From Bagarius yarrelli (lineage: Eukaryota > Chordata > Actinopteri > Siluriformes > Sisoridae): 64,000 nucleotides of DNA. The first letter of the stretch is position 1. Every line of letters begins with the position of its first letter. Of the stretch, positions 10,306 to 20,629 are shown piece by piece. The DNA is taken from NCBI GenBank assembly GCA_005784505.1, contig VCAZ01000041.1, forward strand, positions 2,552,001-2,616,000, written 5' to 3'. The notes beneath the pieces were generated by a model. That model searched no databases, was not told where the DNA came from, and worked only from the letters and a program-made list of their open reading frames with translations. The position numbers and the translations under genes were made by a program.

Positions 10306-13300
10306 ATGGCTGCTGTAAATTCCGTTCAGATTGGAGAAAACAAATTTATCAGCAAGTAAGACATTTACACACTCATGCTCATGATTTATTCCCTACCAAC
10401 CAAGTACAAACTGTAATTAGCCTGCCTTCATCATTTCTATCTTCTAGAGCTGACTTTATGTCACATCTCAAAACCTACAATCTTTATCATGAGGAAAAGT
10501 CACTCCAGCTGAGGCACAGAGAGGCGAGTCACACCCTCACACTCACAGAAGAAGATGTTTTCTGTCATTTTGTGTTTGTATATTTGTATTTTTTCAATTT
10601 TCTGTTGTATTTTGCGACTAAAACAGGAGGAAGGAGAGCTTATCATCGAGGGTTTGCTTAACATTTTCTGGGGCTTGCGACGACCAATCAGATTGCAGAT
10701 GCAAGACGGCAAAGTGCCAATCGACTCTTCTCGTTTTCTTGCATCCTTAAAGCTCTCAAGAACTGACGGCAAAAAAGCAGAAACAAAGTATAAGGCAGTT
10801 ATTTATTTTGTTAAACAGCTAATTATTTTTTATCTTAATGCTTTTATCAGTCTTACTTTAGTAAATTTTTAAATGCTAATTTATTAAAGGGGTCATCGGA
10901 TGCCTATTTTCCACAAGTTGCTAGGATTCTTTAGTATCTGAAGAAAAAGTCTGTAATACTTTAATCAAAAATTCTCATTGGTTGTGTAAAAAAAAACACC
11001 AATTTTAACTTGTGCATGTTGCTTTTAGTGCAAATTAAATTAGAGAGCTCTGCTCTGCTCACCCCACCTCTGTGTTCTGAGGGGCATTTTCACTGCTCCT
11101 AAACTATTTAAAATCATTTTTACATTTCTTTTTAATTATTACCAGACACTATTATAAATCATCTACAAAGATAAGCCTAATGTAGAGTCACTGTTTGGTC
11201 TCGTACATTTCATGTATATTCGCAGACTCACTACTTGCTAATTGTTAGTAGCATCCCGCCGCTGACCCGCTCGACTGATTTCTCCAGTTGCCTGGAGCTC
11301 CAGCGTCTGGGTCCAGATCCTTTTAGCACCAAAGCTAACTCTCTTTTCTGCTTCCTGCCTGCCTTCCACACTCATAAATAAAATTACCCATTGGGTATTA
11401 TTATTATCACAGAGGAACCAGACAGGAGTAAAGTTAATGAGCATCCAGCACATTATTAGAAAAGAGAATTTGCAAAGAAAATAAATAACACTAACTTGTG
11501 TGACACAAAAACAGTCTGATAAGGTTATAAAAAAACAATATATAAATCCTTATCATTATAGGGTGGTCAACACACATTTCAGTTCAAATGTGTTGTATGT
11601 CACATCTGATGGCCCCTTAAGTATACTTCAATATGTTAAATTATAATGATGACATTATGCTAAGTCATATTACGCTATGAATCGTCTTCTCTTAAGAAAA
11701 AAGGACAGCACACAGACTGCGCCTATAATTCAGGTCACAGGGCCCGAGGATGACTGGAATGAGTGCTGCAGTGAAGCATCAGGAGAAAAAGGTAAGGATA
11801 CGGGTACAGTACATGATTTAACCCTGAGCACACAATGCGCTAATGCACATGGTGATAAAGTGTTAATAAAAACAGTTATTGAGCTACTTAAATTATGTTA
11901 ACGTGCTAGAATGTTGTAATGTGTAGCCATGCATGTGTGGTCAGACATTGTTGGGCAAGTTACTCTAAAAGATGTAATTAAATTACCTGGGCCTTAAAAT
12001 TATAATCCAACTACTATTATGAAAATTATTATGCAATACGTTACTAAATTATGTGTTACTACTTAATACTGCACGTGTGGTTATAAACATAGTGCTGTGC
12101 AGTGGTGTAGTCCTGTAAAGTTGTATACTACACCAAAAATTTCAATGTAATTTTTCCATACTTTATTTAAATTATGTAAATCTTTGTAAGTTATGTGCCA
12201 AACATACTTCTTATATATTGTTCAGATTTACTGAGACTGAAAACTTCTGTGCTGAGTGTGTATATATATATATATGTGTGTGTGTGTACGGCCCTGACTA
12301 CATCACTGGTGCTGTATGTGTATAATGATAGGCTGTAATGATGTAATGTGTCACTCGGACAGGTGATGAGGACTCGACCCTGCACAGAACAAGGAGTTGT
12401 GCCAGTGAGCGAAGTCTGGGTGGGCAAGCAGAGCACTGTAACCAGCGTCGACTCAGAAGACATCGATGTTCCTTCAACGGCCATTTCTATAATCGTACGG
12501 TACGAGTTGTCGTTTTTGTATTTATTTTATTTTATTTTTACAAAGCATTGTTTTTGTTATTTTAAATGTATTTTTGTTTATTTATTTGTTGTTTGCTTGC
12601 TGGTTTTAATTATCTGTTATACTTGTTCAATATAAAACTAAACACTGTTTCCATTTCTATACTGGATTTCTATTATTTTTAAAATGATTTTCCTTCTATA
12701 TTCATTTATTTCTTATGTCATCTGAAAGTATGTTTTTTATTTGTTATAATTTTTTAGTGGCCTGATACAAAATTATATAAATATTAAAAAAAACATCATA
12801 TATATTTTAAACATAACACTGTCCAAACTTCTATGATTATTTAGTGGGGTTTTTTAGTTTTAGTTTTTTTCGCCACATTTTTATAGAATTTTAATATCTT
12901 TTTAATTTAAGACTGACTAAATTATTTTAGTCTAAAATCTGTTGTTTTATGAATTCCCATGATTTTAATTGGTTTTAAATGTTTATCTAATTCATTTTGT
13001 TTGTATAGCAAAGTTGGACTTTTGTAGACCTTTTAGACAGACAAAGTTTAGCTTTTTTTGGCCCTTCAAATGTGACTTATGTTTTTCTTGTTTTCAACTA
13101 CATACGTTTGTAAACTACAACCCTATTGTTTCGTACTATTCTCCACTCTTAATGCTCCGACACTTCACCTTTCTGTGTTTTTGTCTTTCTGTTCTTTTGG
13201 TTCTCCAGACTGCGGTTTTCACCCCAGCGTTCGGTTCAGTCACTAACGTCCGCATCAACAGCTCCATGACGACGTCGCAGGTCCTCCGTGTGCTGCTCAA

Positions 13301-14660
13301 CAAGTTTAAGATCGAGAACAGCCCCGATGAGTTCAGCCTTTTTCTTTTACACACCAGCGGAGGTGAGCCAATACCGCACCCAAAATAATAACTTATTAAA
13401 CAATTTCAGACAAAATGTCTTTAGATTTATCTTTATGTTGATCTCAGTAATCAGACATTTTCACTGCTGGACAGAGACTAATGGTATCTTATCGGTTTTC
13501 TGTGTCTCAGAGCGTGTACAGCTGAAAAGAGATGATCACCCACTGGCTGTTCGTCTCCTACATGGCCCGTGTGAACAAATCAGTAAATTATTTCTCATGG
13601 AACCAGACCAGGTGGAGGAAGTTACCTATGATGTAAGATATTCAGATCAGCTTGTTCTAGTAGCGGAAAGTATATGTGGTAGGACACATGATGGCGTCAC
13701 TTTTAAAATGTTGTATATGACTAAATGCAAAATGGTACATTTACATTTACAGCATTAGCCAGATGACCTTATTTAGAATGGCTTACACATGTAATTATTT
13801 TTACCCAACTGAACAGTTAAGGGTTAAGAACCCAGCAGTGGCAGCTTGGTGTTGCTGGGAATTGAACCCACTTTCCTACATACAGTGCGCTTAACATCAT
13901 CAACTAAAGAACAATTAAATAATTATTTCTATATTGCATGATCTGAAAGTCTAAGCAGAATTTTTTTTTTTAAATGCAGTGATGTCATGTGTCATACAGG
14001 AAGCATGTTATACATCACTGTCATTGATTTGATAGCAGTCATGTGATAATAACTGTTGATGACTAAAATAAAATAAAAAGTCCATAAATATATATTCTTT
14101 TATTCACTGTTAGCGGTGTTTAATAGTATTTTAAAATCCCAACAACTTGAATATCCGATGCCAAAAAAGCCGATCTGCTAAATTTAAACTGACCATAACA
14201 GTAAAATTACCATGAAGTCAAAAAATGTAGGATTTCTGGGGGGTTTTTTTAACAGTATACAGCAGTGTGTGAGAATAATTAATAATAATTAATAATTCTT
14301 TACAGTCACGTCGTTTAGGTGTTGCTCTGTTGTGTGTTCAGGTAGCGCAGTATATAAAGCTGGAGATGCCGGTGCTCCAGAGCTTCATCACTAAACTGAA
14401 GGAAGAAGAGAACAGAGAGATGGAAAAGCTCAAGCGGAAGTAAGTGTAGTAGTGAACCTTTGCTTTTAGTATTCACACTTACACACACACACACACACAC
14501 GTATTCTGTATACTTGTGATTAGTAATTGCTAAGTAACTACTTGAATTAATTGATCATCATACAATAAATTGATCAGGATTTTGTTGTTGCAGGTACTGT
14601 GACATGCGACGTATGATTCTGAAGCACATGCAACGTCTGTCTGATAAAGCTTTTTGTTAG
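10306..14660 (+). CDS. rassf2: Ras association domain family member 2
   Basis: Coding exons: 10306-10355, 10448-10523, 10627-10787, 11697-11791, 12363-12499, 13209-13362, 13511-13632, 14342-14439, 14594-14660. They total 960 nt (319 aa; human is 326 aa) and stay in phase throughout. RASSF2 is a K-Ras effector and tumour suppressor that binds MST1/2 kinases through its SARAH helix. Diagnostic stretches: HLKTYNLYHEEKSLQLRHRE (about 23-42), EGLLNIFWGLRRPIRLQMQD, a basic run RRLRRHRCSFNGHFYN before the RA domain (about 174-263, with FGSVTNVRINSSMTTSQVL and GPCEQISKLFLMEPDQVEEV), and the SARAH domain (about 266-315). The first coding exon starts at 10287 with 19 nt of 5' UTR. Intron 2 begins with GC, not GT (10524-10525). 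The paralog letter (a/b) cannot be decided. Confidence 0.93.
10886..11619. mobile_element. Inverted-repeat element in rassf2 intron 3
   Basis: Starts AAAGGGGTCATCGGATG and ends CATCTGATGGCCCCTT, giving imperfect terminal inverted repeats of about 17 bp around ~735 bp without a transposase. It has the look of a non-autonomous DNA transposon. The 71-codon reverse frame inside it is not a gene. Confidence 0.65.
12100..12310. mobile_element. Short inverted-repeat element in rassf2 intron 4
   Basis: Begins CAGTGGTGTAGTCCTG and ends GCCCTGACTACATCACTGGTG, so the ends are inverted copies. The body includes a TATATA/TGTG run. It is a MITE-like insertion about 50 bp upstream of rassf2 coding exon 5. 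Confidence 0.6.
13734..13888 (-). mobile_element. tRNA-derived SINE, reverse orientation
   Basis: Same family as 6958-7127: tail complement TTTACAGCATTAGCCAGATG, body GTTAAGGGTTAAGAACCCAG and degenerate B-box complement GGAATTGAACCC. It lies in rassf2 intron 7. Confidence 0.65.
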
Positions 14661-14687
14661 ATGTTTCGTTAAATATATTCTCCCTGA

Positions 14688-14693
14688 AATAAA
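14688..14693 (+). terminator. rassf2: Probable rassf2 polyadenylation signal
   Basis: AATAAA 28 bp after the rassf2 stop codon; it would give a very short 3' UTR, so a more distal signal may also be used. Confidence 0.45.
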
Positions 14694-15130
14694 ACGTTTA
14701 ATGAAGTTAGTTGTATCAAAATTCGGCATAAAATATTATAAAAATGTTTAATTATGGACCAACTTTTGCTCACTAGCCGAAATCAATAATAATATTTTCT
14801 ATCCCAGTCTCCCAAAGGTCAATAACCCAAATGTCACAGAGAAATCCGGTCCGTAGGGGGCATCAGACTAAGAGGGGGAAAAAATAAGTAATCAACAAAC
14901 AGTTTCATGATTTTGGCGCAGAAGTTTTCCAAATCACAAATAAGAATTAATAAGAAAACATGAAATAAACGTTTTTACAAAATAGAACTCTTGCGTTGCG
15001 TTTTTTTTGTTGTTGTTTTTTTTTTACTAAGGAAGAAAACCACGCCTTAAATAAAGGCTGTATTCCAAATTCCTCTTTTTTTCTGCGCTCATGAATCTAA
15101 TCCATTAGCTCAGACCCTATTAAGGGCACC

Positions 15131-15228
15131 TATATAGGGAACATAAATACAAGTGAGCTTCAGCCGGAGATCTGCGGAATAAACAGCTGTTTTCGGGAAC
15201 TGGAGAAGTTGAAACGCGCATCTTTAAG
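15131..15228 (+). promoter_or_regulatory. prnp: Candidate prnp promoter and non-coding leader exon
   Basis: TATATAG at 15131-15137 is followed about 20-30 bp later by a GC-richer stretch that ends in a strong donor (CTTTAAG/GTACCA, exon end 15228). The prnp coding exon opens with an acceptor two bases before its ATG (ATTACAG/GATG), so a separate 5' non-coding exon is required, as in mammalian PRNP. This is the best candidate in the rassf2-prnp gap. The start site is inferred. Confidence 0.5.
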
Positions 15229-15725
15229 GTACCAAAGATTTACTAGCAAACAGTATTAAGTAATAATAATAAAAATGATGTTGTCGATGACGTCAGATGA
15301 ATATTCTATTACTGATTGCTCATTAATTCATCATATGAGCAGTAAACAAACATCTGACGTCAGGATATGAACAAATTCTGGAAAAATAACGGAATGGACA
15401 TTTGGTCATATTTTGAGTGTTTTGTTAATGTGTGTACAAACCCTGAAGCTGAGAGTGGAGAGTATGGAGTGATTATAGAGGTGCAGTATAGATAAAAAGG
15501 ATAAGAAGAAAGAGAAATAAAACCTATAGGTATCTCCCCAGAACCAGATATTATAGATTCATTAATTTTTCATTAGGAATTAGGGTATAAAATCCAGAAA
15601 TTCCTGTAGTTTTGTTTGGTTGCGGAGACGCTTTTTTGACATCTCTTGTCAACAGAATCATATTTTATTGGCCTAGACTTTTTGTATTAGTATTTTAGAT
15701 GAATTTTTGATCTATAGACCTAATG

Positions 15726-15901
15726 CAGGGGTGTACAAATTCAGTCCTGGAGGGTGGGGGTCCTGCAGAGTTTAGCTCCAACCCAAATCAAACACACCCG
15801 AACCAACTAATCACAATCTTAAAAGTTACAGGTAGTTGTATTGAGGCAAGTTGGAGCTAAACTCTGCAAGGTCCCCCAAGGACCGAATTTGCACACCCCT
15901 G
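15726..15901. mobile_element. Palindromic MITE in prnp intron 1
   Basis: Long inverted repeats: CAGGGGTGTACAAATTCAG and GGAGGGTGGGGGTCC at the left, and GGACCGAATTTGCACACCCC at the right, with CAGAGTTTAGCTCCAA mirrored by TTGGAGCTAAACTCTG. About 176 bp without coding capacity: a hairpin-forming non-autonomous DNA element. Confidence 0.8.
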
Positions 15902-16059
15902 ACATCATGCAAAATGATTTTGCAGACGTTTATATATAATTTCCAACCAATTAGGTAAGGGTTTTCCAGCAGGTCCTCCAGTTATCAGATTTAAGCTGAT
16001 GGTTTATTTTGATCTTCAAACAAAATGCAAAATGATTTGGGAGACATTTATATTTTACA

Positions 16060-16210
16060 TTTACAGAATTTAGCAGATGCCCCTATCCGGAGTGACTTAT
16101 AGTAATTGGGGGTTAATAGTCTTGCTCAGGGACCCACAGCGGTGGCTTGGTGTTGCTGGGAATCAAACCTCGGTCTTTCTGGTATCAGTCCAACATTTTA
16201 GCCACCACTT
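16060..16210 (-). mobile_element. tRNA-derived SINE, reverse orientation
   Basis: Same family as 6958-7127: CCCTATCCGGAGTGACTTAT, CTTGCTCAGGGACCCA and the B-box complement GGAATCAAACC. Located in the prnp leader intron. Confidence 0.7.
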
Positions 16211-17579
16211 CCCACCCTTTACCTCATGTCTATCCTGTTGCTAGGAAGTTTCCTCCAGGTATTCTGGTTTTCTCCCAGACCAAAGCAGTCAGTGTTAAGA
16301 TTTTATACATGAATCTATAAATTGTCTGTACAGGTGATTGTGTTTTGCAATGAGTTCTATATGAGTGGTACGATAAAAATATATAATTTATCCTATCCCA
16401 AAACTATGTATATGGGTAACAGTGGTCCCCCCGCTGAACTAGGTTTCTGTTTATCCAATTAAAGCTCTTTAAAATTATATATGTCCCGCCCCAGGAAAGT
16501 GTATTGCCCTACAGTAGCAGCTAATTATCAGCAAACCTGTTTTTGACTGTGTTTTTACACCCACTATTATTTTCCACCCATCTATTGTTTAAAAATGTTA
16601 AAGTTTCTTGTTTTCTGTTAAGCTTTTTTGAGGGTATTATTTAACTAACACAGGACTGGGGATTAGCTAATAATATAATTCAGTAGATTATCTACAAACA
16701 TGATAGGACTTCTCTATCAATCAATAATTGTATTAATCAGGCCTCATGTGTGTTGCTCTACAAGTCCATTTTCCACTTTTTCCCAAAATGCACTGCTATT
16801 CGCCAACTATCATTTTCAAGAAAGTTTGGCAGAGTGAAGGAGCCATGAGAAATTTATTTTGTTTAGGTTTAAAGTAGACAGAGAGTAGGTTGGTGTTCTA
16901 AAAGGCCCTTTAACATGGATACTCAGACTTTTGAACTAGATACAGATATAATTGCAGTGCATCATTGGGGCTTTTAGTATCTTTAATAAGATTAATGCTG
17001 TAGCATGTACAGGGTTTTAAGTGCTAAGTACTTAGCAGGGTTTCATGTGAGAAGAACCATTTGGATTGATTGCATATCCATTTATGCACAGTGCAAAAGT
17101 TTTAGCCCTCTTTTTAGTATTTTGTAGTGTGTTAGGCTTTTATATGACGTCTGAAGTCATTTTAAAATTCCAAAAAAAATTGTGTGTCAATTTGAAGAAT
17201 TTATTGGGAAAAAAAGTAGACTGACAGCAGTAATGGTTAAAAAAACTAACATAAAAATAATAAATGATTTGTATAGACAAAAAGGTGACATTTTTTACAG
17301 TAACTTTAACAAGGTGCATTAATCCAAATTTACTAAAACTAAAAAAAATTTTATTTTAACAAATTCACCATATGATGAAAGGTCCTAATTTCTTTTCAAG
17401 TTTTCAAGTTCAAGTTTTGTGTAATATATTGTTTAAAAGAGAAATGTTATACTTATTATTATATCATGTTTACTTCTTATTCTAGAATAGAATAAGAAGG
17501 TGTTAAATGAAAAAAGAACAATAAAAAAACTTAAACACGACTGAATGTTCTAATTCATTGTTCTTCTCTTTATTACAGG

Positions 17580-19372
17580 ATGGGGCAGCTGGGTCTAGTC
17601 AAAATTTTATTTTTGGCTTTAATGATATTGCCTCATGACACAGTAGCAAGCAACAAAGGATCAAGTGTTAAGAAGCCTCCTACTAACACTTTATCATCTG
17701 CATCTTCAAACAAGCCTCAGCAGGGGAGCAAGACCCAGGCCAACTATTCTAGGCAGCCCAACACAAAAAACCATCCCGCGGGTGGGAGAGCCATCCGCAG
17801 GGTGGGAGCTATCCAGCAGGAGGGGCTATCCAGCAGGAGGAGATCAGCAGGAGGGAGCTATCCCGCGGGTGGGAGCTATCCAGCAGGAGGGAGCCATCCC
17901 GCGAGTGGGAGCCATCCCGCGGGTGGGAGCCATCCAGCAGGAGGGAGCCATCCAGCAGGAGGGAGCCATCCAGCAGGAGGGAGCTATCCCGCGGGTGGGA
18001 GCTATCCCGCGGGTGGGAGCCATCCAGCAGGAGGGAGCCATCCAGCAGGAGGGAGCTACCAGCCTCCAGGAGGGAGCTATCCAGAGGAGGGAGCATCCGC
18101 GGGTGGGAGCTATCCCGCGGGTGGGAGCCATCCCGCGGGTGGGAGCCATCCCGTGGGTGGGAGCCATCCAGCAGGAGGGAGCTATCCTGCAGGTGGGAGC
18201 TATCCCGCAGGAGGGAGCTATCCAGCCATCCAGGGAGGGAGCCAGCAGGTAGCTATCCAGCAGGGAGCTATCCAGCGGGGGGAGCCATCCCGGGAGCGGG
18301 AGGGAGCTATCCAGCAGGAGGGAGCTATCCCGCAGGAGGGAGCTATCCCGCAAGAGGGAGCTTTCCAGCAGGTGGGAGCTATCCAGCAGGAGGGAGTTAT
18401 CCCACAGGTGGCAGTTATCCATCTGGTGGGCAGTATCCTGGACAAGGCGGCTCTAGTCCTGGAGGGTATCCTAATCAGTATCCAGGAAAAGGGGGTGTGA
18501 ATCAAGGAGGGTATCCCAATCAGTACCCATCTGGTGGCCAGTACCCTAGTGGAGGCCATGTAAACCCTAACCAGTATCCTGCAGGAAGAGGATACCCGGC
18601 AGCAGGTGGCTACCCAGTAACCGGACAACCAGGAGGATACCCAGGGGGTTATCCAAACATAGGAGGATCATATCCTAACTGGAATCCTAACAACAAGATC
18701 CTTAGTCCTCGCTATGGAGGTGGATTTGGGGGTCCCGGCTATGGAATCAGTGGCTCCCCATTCTCAAATTTGGTTCACAACATGGGCTATAAACCATCTG
18801 TGAAGTCCAAAGGCTTTGCCAAGAAGGCAATGATGGCAGCAGGAGTTGGGGCTTTGACAGGGATGGCTGTAGGGTATGGCCTGGGCCGATTTCCTCGGCC
18901 ACACTTTCAGTTTAGAAGTGCTCAAGAGGAGTATTATTACAACAATTACATGCACCGCCACTATGGCATAAAATCTACTGACACCAATGACTATGGACGA
19001 GACTATACATTTAAGCCACCACCTCAAGCCCAGACTTACGAAAAATACATGAACGACTGCATGAACAGATCTGATCTCTTTCAAAATCATGACGCAAAGA
19101 TTAGTATGGTCCAGAGTGATGATGCCATAAATAGATCACCTGCAGTTTCCAGCATCATTCCTGAAATAGTTGAAACTGCTGAGAACGGTACATCTGAGGC
19201 TCAAGTACCTGTTGAGTCTAAAGAGAGCAATGATGATACAGTGAGCATCACAGAGATTGGTTACCCTGCTCTTATCCAACAAATGAAGGTTCGGAAATGT
19301 GTAGAGCTATACATGGTATACTCTGAGAGCTTCCTGCAAAAGCAAACACAAGAGACCCAGCAGCCGCAGTGA
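17580..19372 (+). CDS. prnp: Fish prion protein (PrP), reading frame interrupted in this assembly
   Basis: A single coding exon behind the acceptor at 17577-17578. It encodes, in order: a signal peptide (MGQLGLVKILFLALMIL); a Ser/Thr/Asn-rich lead; a long G-G-S-Y/H-P-A repeat (17776-18440); a G-Y-P-N-Q-Y-P repeat to about 18690; the PrP hydrophobic core (AMMAAGVGALTGMAVGYGLG, about 18825-18890); and a globular domain with two cysteines (codons 19058 and 19298, the expected disulfide) and N-glycosylation sequons (NRS, NGT). PrP is a GPI-anchored neuronal surface protein. The N-terminal part reads in the frame of 17580 up to about 18227; the rest reads in the frame of 18497 (two bases on, modulo three), open back to about 18242. 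The stop at 19370 removes the GPI signal, which is seen in another frame. The position after rassf2 supports orthology. The breaks could be assembly errors in repeats or a real lesion. Confidence 0.85.
17776..18690 (+). repeat. prnp: PrP-coding tandem repeat (GGSYPA units)
   Basis: About 35 imperfect 18-bp units (GGTGGGAGCTATCCCGCG and GGAGGGAGCCATCCAGCA variants), followed by degenerate G-Y-P units from about 18440. Units at 17801-17820 are in a different frame from the units before and after, showing a compensated pair of indels. Because the unit is a multiple of three, other frames and the reverse strand are also open; those frames are shadows. Confidence 0.9.
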
Positions 19373-19451
19373 CCCACCCGGTCAGCCTGGTGTTCTTGCA
19401 CTGCTCACGACCGCCATCTTGTCACTCCGCAGCACTTATTTCCTGCAGTGA
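19332..19451 (+). other. prnp: Stranded GPI-anchor-like C-terminal tail of PrP
   Basis: In the frame of 17580 (one base off the globular domain frame) the sequence just past the TGA at 19370 reads a small, proline-rich spacer, then GVLALLTTAILSLRSTYFLQ and a stop at 19449. A hydrophobic tail after a short polar hinge is what a GPI-attachment signal looks like, and PrP needs one. This strongly suggests an indel close to 19340-19370 in this assembly or allele. Confidence 0.6.
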
Positions 19452-20629
19452 CAGCTAGAATGTTGCCCTTATCAAAAATTTACTGATTATCAAGTCACAG
19501 ATTACCAAGTCACAATTATTACTCCTTATATAGTTTACAATACTTAGGGTTCGTACAAAATAACATTAACTTTAAGGTTCCATGATTTTAAGGTTATTCA
19601 TTTATAATCAAATGTTTTTATTCGTTAAATAAGAAAAAAAATGTTAAATTTACCACAGCATATCTTAACTAAAAATGAGAAACATTGACAAATCATTGAC
19701 ATTGAGAATGTTAACTATTGCAATTGCATTAATATTATTAGTTAAAATATATTTAAACATAGATTTCCAGATTTTCCAATTTTTTGGGGGGTTTCTAAAC
19801 TTTTCCACACCTGGAAATTGCTCTTTCAAAATGTCATGATCTTTTTAGGTTTTTTATTTCGGTTTGAACCCTGCATATTATCGTCATTGTATAAAACAAT
19901 ATTGCATGTTTTACAGTACCTGTTATCCATATGCAGCAAATCTTTCCTAATAGCATGCAACTGCTTGTTAGCATCTTATCAACCTGTATCAAGGATCGAG
20001 CTGATCTAACTAACTATTATCTTTCTATTAAAAATGTTATTCTAAAAAAATGGAATCAAATAATAAACATATAAATAAAATGATAGAATGTATCAATGTC
20101 TTATAATAATAAATATTATTACTATATATTAACTATGTGACTTCTTGGTGGCGTTTTGGTTTTTCAAATAAATCTGTGATTTACAGTTATAATAAAATTG
20201 ATTTATCAGATTCATCTGTAGAGCTTAGCAAAGGCCTAAAATGAGTGACTTAATTAAGAAAAAGCTGTTTTATACAAATCCGAGATGCAAAACTTTTAAT
20301 TTTATTGAAAATACTACTAAACAGAGGGCTACATTCCAAACTTCTCAAATATTTTTGTGATATTATAAACACGGTATGTAAACACATGATATTTAAAGAG
20401 ATACCTCAAAACCTGATTCAGAATCCACAGGCTGTTCATGGTTCAATACAAATCTAAACAAACAATACACACATTAACATTGTATATCTTCTTATAAAGC
20501 CCAAAGAGAGACAGGATCTCCCTGGTCTCGCATTCACACTGACATACTGGCAGCATTAGCTTGAGGGCTGTGAATGAGAATATGTCCATCACACAGTTCG
20601 AAAGGTGAGTTTAAGTGCTACTGGTATCC
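19452..20629. other. Tail-to-tail intergenic/3' UTR region of prnp and plpp5
   Basis: AT-rich DNA without exons. Several AATAAA hexamers on the + strand (for example 20054-20085) could end prnp transcripts. TTTATT on the + strand near 20299 would be an AATAAA for plpp5 read from the other side. The two genes converge here. Confidence 0.5.

Noticed and set aside
9646..10359. 237-codon and 181-codon Ser/Phe/Leu-rich frames
   Set aside because: Products of the purine-free tract upstream of rassf2; no domain, and the tract ends in a clear splice acceptor.
17665..18628. Alternative-frame and antisense open frames across the prion repeat
   Set aside because: Shadows of the repeat. Only the frames carrying the signal peptide and the PrP core and globular domain have family support.
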